Shown piece after piece: positions 16,122 through 24,761 of a stretch of DNA of 64,000 nt. Each line of letters opens with the position of its first letter. Within the stretch, counting starts at the first letter, position 1. The notes beneath the pieces are model-generated. The model saw only the letters and a list, made by a program, of their open reading frames with translations. It was not told the origin of the DNA and made no database searches. Origin of the DNA: MESE01 sp036675035 (GTDB taxonomy: Bacteria > Pseudomonadota > Gammaproteobacteria > Burkholderiales > Burkholderiaceae_D). Both the position numbers and the translations under genes were made by a program. The stretch spans positions 8,497 through 72,496 of the forward strand of contig JAKFFO010000007.1 in the NCBI GenBank assembly GCA_036675035.1. Reading direction: 5' to 3'.

Positions 16122-17744
16122 CGCAGGCTCGGCGAGCCTGTTTCTTCCCTTGTTCAATACGTCTTCCTGAATTTGCTCCAGCCGGCGGCCGCGCGTATCG
16201 ATGCCGCTCCTGAGCAGCATCACGCCCGACACTGCCATCGGCACCGCGATCAGCAATGCGGAAAGAGCAAGGTCGCTGAAGACACCCAGCACGCCGCATA
16301 CCGCGCCCAGAATGCCGCCCGCCTTCGAACTCGCTGCAATCACGCCCGATCCGGTTGCGCGCAAATGCACCGGATAGATCTCCGCCGCATACGGAATCAG
16401 CATCGCGATCACACCGCTGGCGCTGATCAGCAGGAATGCGGTTGCGATCACCATCGCAGTGACGGATTGCACACCGGTCATACCCATTACGAAAAAAGCC
16501 AGCAGGCTGATCGCGGTCAGCGCGATGAAAAGCACTAGCGTCTTGATGCTGCTCCAGCGGTGATACAGCCAGATCACCAGCAAAATGCCCGGCAAGGCGA
16601 GGATCGCGGACTGTGCCAGCAATGCGCTGGCGGCACCGGTGTCCATTCCGATATTGGCAAGATTGGTGGGCAGCCACAACACGAAGCCGAAATTCACCAG
16701 TCCCCATGCCAGGCCGCAGACGATCAGACCCCAGGTAATCGCAGCATGGCTTCCCCGCATCAGCTGCCACATACCGGCCGACTCGTGCGGCGCATCCGAT
16801 GCGGGCTCAACGGCGGCACCGGGCTGGTCGTGATCGACCACGCCGGAAAACCTGGCCAGTACCGCGCGCGCTTCGCGGTCCAGACCGGCATTCGACAGGA
16901 AACGCGGCGATTCCGGAATATACCGGTACAGGACCAGAATCAATGCACCGGTGGGCAAGCCCAGCAGCCACAGCACGCGCCAGCTGAACAGCGGTTCCAG
17001 CAACGCGGCGGAGCCGGCCGCGAACAGATAGCCGGCCGAGGTACCGACACCGCCGAGCGCCACCAGCAGCCAGCCGCGATGCGCGGCCGGGATGGTTTCC
17101 GCCATCAGCGTAAAGGTGATCGGCAGCAACCCACCGGCCGACGCGCCCATCAGGAAGCACATCACCAGGTTCCATTCGAACGACGGCATCGCACCGCAGA
17201 TCGCGGTCCCGATAAACATCAGCGCCGACAACAGGATCGCGGCGCGGCGACCGATGGAGTCGGCCATCCAGCCCCACACCACCGAGCCGACCGTGGTTCC
17301 GGTCAGCGCAACCAGCGCAAGCCATCCGGCGGTCTGTGCGCCGATTTCATATTCCCTTGTCATTCCCGGCATCACGAAGCCGAGCGTGGCCGGCTTCAGC
17401 ACATCGACTGCGAGCGCGACGACCAGTACGATCACGAGTTTCCAGTGCTCGCGGTTCAATGGCGCGCCGTCGGCGACGTGGAAATGGAGGCTGGCGCCGC
17501 GATGCAGATTTTGCGTCATCTGATCGAGCCGGGGCATCAGGCCATACGCAGCCAGGAAAAGCCCTACCGGAATCAACACCATGCCCGTCAGCATGGTGGC
17601 ATCCATCTCCATGCCGACCATCTGATAATCCATGTAGGACGCATGCATGAACATCGGCAGATGCGCCAGCACGCCGCCGATCAGCACCATGCAGCCGAGC
17701 CAGAACGCGACCGGGTGATGAAAAGAAAGGCCGTTGGATTTCAT
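16098..17744 (-). CDS. MFS transporter, aromatic acid:H+ symporter-like
   Basis: This 548-residue major facilitator protein has about 12 membrane segments. The signature GWMADSIGRRAAILLSALMF between segments 2 and 3 and YIPESPRFL after segment 6 fit the aromatic-acid/H+ symporter and sugar-transporter branch (PcaK, MucK type). It has an extended N-terminal region with an extra segment pair before the core, making it about 100 residues longer than PcaK. Sitting between the polyene operon and the chorismatase-halogenase genes, it may move hydroxybenzoate-type acids. Convergent overlap with the ketoreductase gene. Confidence 0.8.
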   Translation of the reverse strand: MKSNGLSFHHPVAFWLGCMVLIGGVLAHLPMFMHASYMDYQMVGMEMDATMLTGMVLIPVGLFLAAYGLMPRLDQMTQNLHRGASLHFHVADGAPLNREHWKLVIVLVVALAVDVLKPATLGFVMPGMTREYEIGAQTAGWLALVALTGTTVGSVVWGWMADSIGRRAAILLSALMFIGTAICGAMPSFEWNLVMCFLMGASAGGLLPITFTLMAETIPAAHRGWLLVALGGVGTSAGYLFAAGSAALLEPLFSWRVLWLLGLPTGALILVLYRYIPESPRFLSNAGLDREARAVLARFSGVVDHDQPGAAVEPASDAPHESAGMWQLMRGSHAAITWGLIVCGLAWGLVNFGFVLWLPTNLANIGMDTGAASALLAQSAILALPGILLVIWLYHRWSSIKTLVLFIALTAISLLAFFVMGMTGVQSVTAMVIATAFLLISASGVIAMLIPYAAEIYPVHLRATGSGVIAASSKAGGILGAVCGVLGVFSDLALSALLIAVPMAVSGVMLLRSGIDTRGRRLEQIQEDVLNKGRNRLAEPALDQAAVD

Positions 17745-17832
17745 GGCTTGTGATTCGCTTTCGTCAACTCAAAAACGGAAAAATAACCGGCCGCGGCATT
17801 GTGCAATCACGCTGCGGAACGGCGCTGGCGCG

Positions 17833-18591
17833 CTACTGTCGCAGTTTGCGAATCAACAGGAGCGGCAACCGCGCGACGAACCCGAAAAACAGGCGGGTAT
17901 GCATCCAGGTCAGAAGCGTGTTGTCGCGCAGGTAGCGAAAATGCGACACGCCGCCCTCGTCCGCGCTGAAATAGCGCACCGGCGCATCGACATTCACCGG
18001 CTTCACGCCGCGCCAGCACAGCCGCACCACGGCTTCCGGATCGAAATCGAAACGGCGCATCCAGCGCTGATCCCGCATCACCGCGCGCAGCGGCTCCACC
18101 GGATAGACCCGAAAACCGAACAGTGAATCGCCGATGCCGGCCCACAGCGTCTCCAGGTTGGCCCACCAGTTCGATACTTGCCGACCCTTGACGCGTAACG
18201 CGGGCGCACTGACATCGAACACCGGCAGCCCCAGCACCATGCAGTCCGGCCGGCGCATCGATTCGGCCATGAAATCCGGGATCAGCGGTGCCGGGTGCTG
18301 GCCGTCCGAATCCATCGTCAGCGCATGCGTGTAGCCTTGCGCTGCCGCCTGGTCGAGACCATGCAATACCGCCGCGCCTTTTCCGCAATTTACAGGCAAT
18401 GCAATGACATGCAAGCCGGCATCCGCCGCCGCCATCGCCTTCAGATCGTCCGCCGTGCCGTCGGTACTGCCGTCGATCACGACCCATACCGGATTCCAGC
18501 AGGCACGCGCAGCCCGCACGGTTTCAATCACTTTCGGGCCCGGGTTGTAACTGGGGATAAGTACCAGATGCGTGGAAGAAGGCAAGTTCAT
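17833..18591 (-). CDS. Family 2 glycosyltransferase of the aryl-polyene cluster
   Basis: This 252-residue GT-A-type glycosyltransferase has the N-terminal LVLIPSYNPGPKVIETVRAA, the nucleotide-binding VVIDGSTDGT and the metal-binding DxD in LTMDSDGQHPAP. It likely adds a sugar from an NDP-sugar or polyprenyl-phosphate donor to the lipid anchor of the polyene. It has no clear membrane segments, apart from hydrophobic residues at the C terminus. It lies 30 bases downstream of the PlsC-type acyltransferase on the same strand. Confidence 0.85.
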   Translation of the reverse strand: MNLPSSTHLVLIPSYNPGPKVIETVRAARACWNPVWVVIDGSTDGTADDLKAMAAADAGLHVIALPVNCGKGAAVLHGLDQAAAQGYTHALTMDSDGQHPAPLIPDFMAESMRRPDCMVLGLPVFDVSAPALRVKGRQVSNWWANLETLWAGIGDSLFGFRVYPVEPLRAVMRDQRWMRRFDFDPEAVVRLCWRGVKPVNVDAPVRYFSADEGGVSHFRYLRDNTLLTWMHTRLFFGFVARLPLLLIRKLRQ

Positions 18592-18621
18592 CGAACAGGG
18601 CGGCAGGTATGAAAAGACATC

Positions 18622-19416
18622 TCAGTCGGCTGCGGCAGTCTCTGGCATGGACGCGCGCACATGCGATGGTGCGGCTGGTGCAAGCTCGTTGGCGAAGTAC
18701 TGCTCCAGCTCGGTAATGAATGCGGCACTGCTGGCGGGCGGATCAAACCGGCGGCCGAGCCGGACCCGGTATGTCAGCGGCAGGCGCGGCTTCTTGTAAA
18801 CCGGCCAGCCCTTGGCAAGAAACAATGAATCGGTTTCGATAATCACCGTCTGCACCGGCATCTGCGCGCGACTGGCAATTACGCCGATGCTTCCCTTGAG
18901 CGGCCCGATCGGCTGGCGTACGGTGCGGGTACCTTCCGGGAAAAGCAGCAGCTGGCTGCCGCTTTCCAGGTTCTTGACTGCGATCGTGATCATTTGCCGC
19001 AGCGGCTCGTTCGGAATATAGCGTGCGAGGCGGGCGCCGGCGCCGAGAAAAATATTGTTCATGATGTCATTTTTCATGACGCACGCCAGGTCGGGCAGAC
19101 GGGATGCAATCAATACCGCATCCCACAACGATGGATGATTGGGCGCGATGATCAGCGCCCTTTCATCGCGGAGCACATCGAGTGCAGCCAGATCGAACCG
19201 GAAGCGCCCGGATAGCGTCAGCGCAGCAAGATACACGCGAAATGCCGCCATGATTACGAATCGGCCCAACGGCCGGCCTATTTGAATCGGCAACAACGGA
19301 TACAGAATCACGGCAACGAGCGACCAATGCAGGCAAACCAGGCCCAGCCCGATCAGCGCGACATAAAAAACTGCGTATTCGTATATGGTCAGCAAAATAC
19401 GCAAACAGGATTTCAT
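18622..19416 (-). CDS. 1-acyl-glycerol-3-phosphate acyltransferase-like protein (PlsC family)
   Basis: This 264-residue membrane-anchored acyltransferase has N-terminal hydrophobic segments (YAVFYVALIGLGLVCLHW), the catalytic HX4D motif in APNHPSLWDAVL and the substrate-binding FPEGTRT motif. PlsC-type genes recur in aryl-polyene loci and are thought to build or acylate the lipid anchor. It is followed by the glycosyltransferase and preceded by a 210-base gap after the chorismatase gene. Confidence 0.85.
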   Translation of the reverse strand: MKSCLRILLTIYEYAVFYVALIGLGLVCLHWSLVAVILYPLLPIQIGRPLGRFVIMAAFRVYLAALTLSGRFRFDLAALDVLRDERALIIAPNHPSLWDAVLIASRLPDLACVMKNDIMNNIFLGAGARLARYIPNEPLRQMITIAVKNLESGSQLLLFPEGTRTVRQPIGPLKGSIGVIASRAQMPVQTVIIETDSLFLAKGWPVYKKPRLPLTYRVRLGRRFDPPASSAAFITELEQYFANELAPAAPSHVRASMPETAAAD

Positions 19417-19626
19417 GATGTTACGAACCGTTTATTCGAAGACTGCAAAATCGTGCAGCGATGTACGTGGCAGAATCGCCCTATGTGCCGAAGGGGTTCC
19501 GGGAACTCCACCGGTGCATTGGTGCATTAGCCGCTTGGCCAGCTGGCAAGAGACCGAGATCCGTCCATCGGCGCCCACTCATCGGCGGCATCGCATGATA
19601 AATGATGTCGCGGCGGCTGGCGCTGT

Positions 19627-20742
19627 TTAAAGCATAACGTTGGCAAGAGTCTCCGCTCCATCGATCGAAAACTCCAGCGGGTGACCCGCGGTAGCCTCAA
19701 TTTCCATCAACAGGTCCTGCCGGCAGATATCCGCTTCCAGGAACATCAGGCGCGCAGATGCACCAAGCAGGCGACGCAATTCATCATGGATCACGGCGAC
19801 ATCCGCCCTGTTGCGCACATACACCTTGCAGCACAGATCGTCGAGCGCGAACCTGGCGCGGGGCGCCATCCGGTTCGCCTCGGTCACGATGGCCGTGATG
19901 TTGGCGATGGTTTCGCGCGTTTGCGCGATCACGTCGCCGGCGTGCAAGGTGCGATGACCGACGATGCTGGCGGTGCCGGACAAAAACAATATGTCAACGT
20001 CGCCCAGCGGCACGACGCTGGCCCTGGAAAATGTCGGACTGCGCGGACCGTAATCATCCGGGTATTTGTAAGCACTCACTTGCCTCGGATTCTCGATCGC
20101 GATCGGGCTTACGCCGCGACCGGCAAGGAAGTAAATTGTGAGCGGGCCTTCGGCGAATCCAAGCGCACATGCGGCCGGCACACTGCCTGTAACCTTGTGC
20201 CCGCTTGCCAGAAACCCATCATGCCGGCCCATGTTGAACTGCCGGTAGCGTTCCATGCCATGGCTGTGGCCATTGATATCGGCAATGTAATTCCAGAAGC
20301 GCAGGATATCCGGATACTTCAGCCGATCGGTCAGATTGAATATTGCCGCGTACGCGGATTCGGCCGCCCGTTGCAGCGGCGTCTTGCCGCCATCCGCTAC
20401 ATTGCCGGTGTCGAAATCGGCTTCGGATAACTGAATCGCGCCGAACAGGATTTTTTCATTGTGGCCATACCGCAGCCCGTTGCTTGCACCGTAGGTGAAA
20501 CTGCCATCTGCAGCCCATACCTCGCATATCGAACCGAGCTCGCTGCGTACATCGAGTGCCGCCATCGGCACTTGCGCAAACGGCAAATCCGTTGCCACCG
20601 CATTCAGGTCCGATGATACAAAAGGCTCTTTTGAAAACAACAACGCGCCCAGCGCATTGTTTGTCCATCGTGCGGAGTCGTGCCGGAATTTTTCAACAGG
20701 AAGATACGCGCCTTGCAGTTTTGAATTGTGAAGATCAGTCAA
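19627..20742 (-). CDS. Chorismatase (chorismate-derived hydroxybenzoate synthase, XanB2/Hyg5/FkbO-like)
   Basis: This protein of up to 371 residues belongs to the chorismatase family. It has the hallmark region SGTASIVGHRTLHAGDVIAQTRE and the following RidA-like half (DLCCKVYVRNRADVAVIHDELRR). Chorismatases convert chorismate to hydroxybenzoate or dihydroxy-cyclohexadiene carboxylate. In Xanthomonas, XanB2 supplies 3-hydroxybenzoate as the xanthomonadin starter and 4-hydroxybenzoate for ubiquinone. The product type cannot be told from motifs alone. The start is a TTG overlapping the upstream halogenase stop (TTGA), so translation is probably coupled. Length slightly exceeds XanB2. Confidence 0.85.
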   Translation of the reverse strand: MTDLHNSKLQGAYLPVEKFRHDSARWTNNALGALLFSKEPFVSSDLNAVATDLPFAQVPMAALDVRSELGSICEVWAADGSFTYGASNGLRYGHNEKILFGAIQLSEADFDTGNVADGGKTPLQRAAESAYAAIFNLTDRLKYPDILRFWNYIADINGHSHGMERYRQFNMGRHDGFLASGHKVTGSVPAACALGFAEGPLTIYFLAGRGVSPIAIENPRQVSAYKYPDDYGPRSPTFSRASVVPLGDVDILFLSGTASIVGHRTLHAGDVIAQTRETIANITAIVTEANRMAPRARFALDDLCCKVYVRNRADVAVIHDELRRLLGASARLMFLEADICRQDLLMEIEATAGHPLEFSIDGAETLANVML

Positions 20743-22076
20743 TTTGTCATCCCACCAACAGCATCAACATTGCGAATATTGTGTTTACGGTCGCGCCACG
20801 CCCGGAAAGTACGCTTCAGGTTAAACAGCGAAATGCAGTAATACATTCCCTTGAATGCCAGCAAAGGCAGGCGAATCGGGGTCTTGCCGAATACATCGCC
20901 GGCCAGCACCGACAGCAATGCTTCCTCCATGCGCAACAGGTTGCGCGGTCCCATGAACAGGTTGCGCATCGTCGGGTTCGTGATGCGGTAAACAAACCAG
21001 GAGAATTGTGTCGGCCCGATCCGCATTTTCTTGTCGAAGCGCTTGAGCGCGGCCGGCGCTTCGACCGGGCGGCGCAAGCAGCAATCGACCGTATCGGCGC
21101 CGATGAATGCACTGTGCATCGCCAGCATCACGCCCGAGGAAAAAACCGGGTCGATAAACGTGTACGCATCGCCGAGCAACAGGTAATTCGGCCCGTGCGT
21201 ACGATCGCATATGTAAGAATAATTTCCGGTCGCCTCCGGCTCGGATACCATTTCGGCGCCTTCCAGCCGCATCTTCAGCTGCGGACACATCGCGATCGTA
21301 TCGTTCAGGAATTCCGGCAAAGGCTTCTTGCGGGTTTTCAGGTAGTACGGCCAGGTCACCGCACCGACGCTGGTTTTTCCGTTGGCCAGCGGAATGAACC
21401 AGAACCAGCCATGCTCGAACCAGTAAATGCCGACATTACCCTCGTCCTTGCCATCGTTGCGCTGCGCCCCGGTGTAGTGTGCATAGATTGCAGTGCTGCT
21501 GTGTTTTTCGTTGCGTATTTTCGCCTTGAAGCGGCTGCCCAGAAACGTGTCGCGCCCGGACGCGTCGAGTACGAAACGGGCACGCCAGGACTGCGTGGCG
21601 CCGTCGTCATGACAGGTCTGAATCACCGCGCCCTGGTCGTCGGGCAGAAAGGATATGTCGGTGACACGGCATCCTTCGATCACGTTCGCGCCGCGGCGCT
21701 GCGCGTTACGGATCAGGATTTCGTCGAACTCGGCGCGCTGGACCTGATAGGCGTGCGGCATGGATTTGTCCAATGCGCCGGCAAACTGATACACCTGCTT
21801 GTGATCGTGCCACGGCGAGATGAATTCGGCACCCCATTTTTCCATTCCGATGGCACGTACCTGATCGGCCACACCGAGCTGTTCGAGTAGCGGAAGATTG
21901 GCCGGCAACAGCGATTCGCCGATATGGAAGCGCGGATGGCGTGCTTTTTCAGCAAGAGTGACCTGGTACCCACGCTGCGCAAGAAGGGCAGCTGCGGTGG
22001 AACCGGCCGGTCCACCTCCGATAACCAGAACGTCGCATTGCCTGATATCCGAAGGCGCGTCTGCATTTGATTTCAT
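20739..22076 (-). CDS. Flavin-dependent halogenase-like oxidoreductase
   Basis: This protein of about 445 residues has the FAD-binding motif VIGGGPAGSTAAALLAQRG at the N terminus, FHIGESLLP, and the halogenase signature WxWxIP (as GWFWFIP, near residue 225). GNYSYICDRTHGPNYLLLGDAYTFIDPVFSSG resembles the second FAD region of tryptophan-halogenase-type enzymes. It may brominate or chlorinate the aryl ring. Xanthomonadins are brominated aryl polyenes, which supports this. A non-halogenating oxidoreductase of the same family is possible. ATG 22076 is preferred to a TTG 12 bases upstream. It overlaps the chorismatase start. Confidence 0.8.
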   Translation of the reverse strand: MKSNADAPSDIRQCDVLVIGGGPAGSTAAALLAQRGYQVTLAEKARHPRFHIGESLLPANLPLLEQLGVADQVRAIGMEKWGAEFISPWHDHKQVYQFAGALDKSMPHAYQVQRAEFDEILIRNAQRRGANVIEGCRVTDISFLPDDQGAVIQTCHDDGATQSWRARFVLDASGRDTFLGSRFKAKIRNEKHSSTAIYAHYTGAQRNDGKDEGNVGIYWFEHGWFWFIPLANGKTSVGAVTWPYYLKTRKKPLPEFLNDTIAMCPQLKMRLEGAEMVSEPEATGNYSYICDRTHGPNYLLLGDAYTFIDPVFSSGVMLAMHSAFIGADTVDCCLRRPVEAPAALKRFDKKMRIGPTQFSWFVYRITNPTMRNLFMGPRNLLRMEEALLSVLAGDVFGKTPIRLPLLAFKGMYYCISLFNLKRTFRAWRDRKHNIRNVDAVGGMTN

Positions 22077-22341
22077 TGGCGGCTTCAACAGAATTTACAC
22101 GGAACACGACTCTATCATCATTCCCTATTCGTGTAGATACCGCACACGGCATGCCGCCGCGCTCCGGCGCAAAAACAACATCGATCGCAAACGATGTTTT
22201 ACAAATGCCAAATCACTTATTGTTGACCGTGATTACTGTATTAAAATTTGCGCTATCAAAAATGGAATCACTCTCTATATGCGGATCGGCTTGCACCAAA
22301 GTCGTAACGATTGAATCATTCCAACCTGCCCCGAATAGAAC
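22077..22341. promoter_or_regulatory. Divergent intergenic region between halogenase and methyltransferase genes
   Basis: About 265 AT-richer bases separate two divergent genes, so promoters for both should lie here. On the plus strand, TTGACC at 22223-22228 and TAAAAT at 22242-22247 resemble -35 and -10 elements but are only 13 bases apart, so this pair is weak. A TTATTG hexamer a few bases upstream would give 19 bases. No operator repeat was clear. Confidence 0.35.
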
Positions 22342-23109
22342 ATGTCCAATTCATACGATGCAAAAAACACCATTGTGCATACGCCGCACTCGCCGCTGAC
22401 CGAATACTATCGCTCTGAAGACGAACGGCGCGGCTGGGTTCGCAAAATGTTCGACAGTACCGCGGCCGATTACAACCGGATTGAAACCATCCTCGGATTC
22501 GGAACCGGATCGTGGTACCGGCGCCAGGCGCTGCAACGGGCCGGTCTGAAGCCCGGCATGCAGGCCGTCGATATCGGCGTCGGCACCGGGCTGGTTGCGC
22601 GGCAGGCGGCTGCAATTCTCGGCGACCCGACTTGCGTTACCGGCGTCGATCCGAGCCCGGGCATGCTGCACAACGCACAAGTGCCGGTTGGCGTCCGGCT
22701 GGTCGAAGGAAGTGCCGAATGCATTCCATTTCCGGCCGACAGTTTCGACTTTCTCAGCATGGGATACGCGTTACGGCATATCGGCGACCTGTCTGCCGCG
22801 TTTATCGAATTTCATCGGGCGCTGAAACCGGGTGGGCGCGTCTGCATTCTCGAAATAACCTGCCCGCGGAAAAAACTGCCGAAAATTCTTCTGAAAGCGT
22901 ATTTGCGCAGCGTGGTTCCGATGCTTGCCAAACTGGCAGTCCGCAACGCCGATACATCGGTGCTGTGGCGCTATTACTGGGACACGATAGAAGCCTGCGC
23001 ATCACCCGCGGATGTGATCCGCACGCTGGAACATGCCGGCTTCATCGATATCGAACATCATGTCGAACTCGGCATCTTTTCCGAGTACCGGGCCAGCAAG
23101 CCGGCGTGA
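22342..23109 (+). CDS. UbiE/COQ5-type SAM-dependent methyltransferase
   Basis: This 255-residue protein has FDSTAADYNRIETILGFGTGSWYRRQAL, the SAM site AVDIGVGTGLVARQA and FDFLSMGYALRHIGD followed by LKPGGRVCILEIT. This order of motifs is typical of the UbiE/MenG group of quinone C-methyltransferases and relatives. It is divergent from the halogenase-chorismatase pair at the edge of the polyene locus. It could methylate the aryl head group or polyene intermediate. A housekeeping quinone role is less likely given location and divergence. It is the second methyltransferase of the locus. Confidence 0.82.
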   Translation: MSNSYDAKNTIVHTPHSPLTEYYRSEDERRGWVRKMFDSTAADYNRIETILGFGTGSWYRRQALQRAGLKPGMQAVDIGVGTGLVARQAAAILGDPTCVTGVDPSPGMLHNAQVPVGVRLVEGSAECIPFPADSFDFLSMGYALRHIGDLSAAFIEFHRALKPGGRVCILEITCPRKKLPKILLKAYLRSVVPMLAKLAVRNADTSVLWRYYWDTIEACASPADVIRTLEHAGFIDIEHHVELGIFSEYRASKPA

Positions 23110-23136
23110 CGCCGGTTGCGTGGAAATACGTCGCGC

Positions 23137-24069
23137 TCACATCGTGTTGAGCCGCTCGGCACACAAGGCGATTGCTTCACCGGCCTGGGCAAGCACCTTG
23201 CCCATCGTGATGAAACCGTGGATCTGCCCTGGAAAATCGACATGTTCTACCTTGTTGCCGGCCGCGCGCAATTGGTCTGCGTAGTCCCGGCCGTCATCGC
23301 GCAACGGATCGTAGCCGGCGGTAATAACCAGTGCCGGCGGCAAGCCGTGGTGATTGGCGGCCAAGGCAGGCGACACGCGCCAGTCGAGCCGGTCCGCATC
23401 ATTGCTCAGATAGCATGCGGTGAAATATTCGATGACTTCCGTGGTCAGCAAATACCCCTGTCCATTGGTTTTGTGCGACGGCGAAAGGAAACGCACATCG
23501 GTCGCCGGATAAATCAGCAATTGATACGCAATGCGCGGCCCTCCCTGGTCGCGCGCGATCAGCGACACTACTGCGGCCAGGTTGCCACCTGCACTGTCGC
23601 CGCCTACCGCGAGCCGTTCGGGATCGATCGACAGCTTTCCGGCATGGCCGGCGATCCATTGCAACGCAGCGAAGCTGTCTTCGACCGCCGCCGGAAACTT
23701 ATGTTCGGGGCCGAGCCGGTAATCGATGGAAAAAACCGCACAGCCCGACTGGTTGCAAATTTCCCGGCACAGCGTGTCATGGGTATCGAGATCGCCGATC
23801 GTATGTCCGCCACCGTGGTAATACACCAGCGCCGGCAAAACTGCAGCGTCCGGCGAACCGGCGGGACGATAAGACCGCACCGCTACATTGCCGGCCGGCC
23901 CCGGCACGCCAAACTCTGCGATCGTGGCGACCGGTTGCGGCGCGGGCTGGGTTGCGAACCGGCCGTCGCGGTAAAGCGTCCGCGCGTCGACCGGAGCCAG
24001 TGTGTGCAGCGAGGGAAGGTTGCGGCTTGCGATGAAATCGAGCAGCTTTTTGACCTGCGGATCCAGCAT
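23137..24069 (-). CDS. Alpha/beta hydrolase, hormone-sensitive-lipase-type esterase
   Basis: This protein of about 310 residues has the HSL-family oxyanion motif YYHGGGHTIG, the nucleophile motif GGDSAGGNLAA, an acid in VITAGYDPLRDDGRDYA and a histidine in FPGQIHGF. It likely hydrolyses short-chain esters in the cytoplasm. The frame is open for 63 further codons, but the ATG at 24069 has a strong AAGGAG site six bases upstream and begins with a family-like MLDPQVKKLLDF. Converges with the methyltransferase gene with a 27-base gap. The link to the polyene locus is uncertain. Confidence 0.87.
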   Translation of the reverse strand: MLDPQVKKLLDFIASRNLPSLHTLAPVDARTLYRDGRFATQPAPQPVATIAEFGVPGPAGNVAVRSYRPAGSPDAAVLPALVYYHGGGHTIGDLDTHDTLCREICNQSGCAVFSIDYRLGPEHKFPAAVEDSFAALQWIAGHAGKLSIDPERLAVGGDSAGGNLAAVVSLIARDQGGPRIAYQLLIYPATDVRFLSPSHKTNGQGYLLTTEVIEYFTACYLSNDADRLDWRVSPALAANHHGLPPALVITAGYDPLRDDGRDYADQLRAAGNKVEHVDFPGQIHGFITMGKVLAQAGEAIALCAERLNTM

Positions 24070-24419
24070 TGTTTCTCCTTTTTCAAAAAGAGCACACGAG
24101 ACATGCGATGGCAGAATAGGCCTGTTTCGCGCATCGACTACTCTTCTGTATTGTATGCAAGCATTGAGGTATGTCTTGCCGGCAGTATTTATATCACGCA
24201 CCCGAATTTCGCGGATATCAATGTTTTCAAAGCAATGATGGACATGAAAGAGCGTCATTTTTATACTGGAACGAACGCATTTTTTACAGGCTGCCGCAAT
24301 GCCGGCAATGCTCTTACGAAACAGCGATGACAGGTTTCGATCGGATCAATGCAGGCTTTGTATTTTGACACGGCATGCACCGGGGCCGTGTTCCCGCACA
24401 CCAATGAACTGGAGAAGAT
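24070..24419. other. Gene-free region between hydrolase and small membrane protein
   Basis: About 350 AT-richer bases separate two divergent genes. It must hold their promoters. A hairpin with the 7-base stem ACACGGC/GCCGTGT (24368-24391, 10-base loop) lies about 30 bases before the plus-strand start. It lacks a T tract, so it is not a terminator. Nothing else was recognised. Confidence 0.45.
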
Positions 24420-24761
24420 ATGATTGGATGGCTCTCAGTAGCGAAGGCCGTATTGCCCCATGTTGCCGATATTGTCAGCGCAGCCGGCCCGGTATTTACG
24501 AAACGCAGGAACGAGGATTCGACAAGCGCGCAGCCGACCGTTCTGCAAGAGCAGATCACCGAGCTGCAGGCCGCTGCCGCTCAGAATAACGAATACATCA
24601 AGGAACTGGCCGGCCAATTGCAAACGACCATATCGGCGCTGGAACAAGGCGCGCTGGATGCCGACACGCGAGTAAGGCGGGCCAATTCGCTATGCTATAT
24701 GGCGATCGCGATATCGATTGCTTCGCTGCTATTGGCGGTCTTTGCGCTGGCCGCGCGCTGA
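24420..24761 (+). CDS. Small coiled-coil protein with C-terminal membrane anchor
   Basis: This is a 113-residue protein I do not recognise by name. After a short hydrophobic N terminus it has a polar helical region with heptad-like spacing (VLQEQITELQAAAAQNNEYIKELAGQLQTTISALEQ, about residues 41-76). One strong membrane segment follows (LCYMAIAISIASLLLAVFALAA, about residues 90-112) with two residues after it: a tail-anchored-like layout. GGAGA sits eight bases before the ATG. The last 33 bases overlap the 3' end of the convergent YqhA-like gene. Possible roles include membrane scaffolding or toxin-like insertion, neither demonstrable here. Confidence 0.7.
   Translation: MIGWLSVAKAVLPHVADIVSAAGPVFTKRRNEDSTSAQPTVLQEQITELQAAAAQNNEYIKELAGQLQTTISALEQGALDADTRVRRANSLCYMAIAISIASLLLAVFALAAR

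Noticed and set aside
16560..17753. 397-codon plus-strand open frame
   Set aside because: Antisense shadow of the MFS transporter; composition dominated by Gln, His and Arg.
20556..21890. 444-codon plus-strand open frame
   Set aside because: Antisense to the halogenase and chorismatase genes, whose proteins have clear motifs; no ribosome-binding site or family match.
23101..23115. Hairpin CCGGC-gtgac-GCCGG at the methyltransferase stop codon
   Set aside because: Short GC stem with no T tract; common by chance in this GC-rich sequence.
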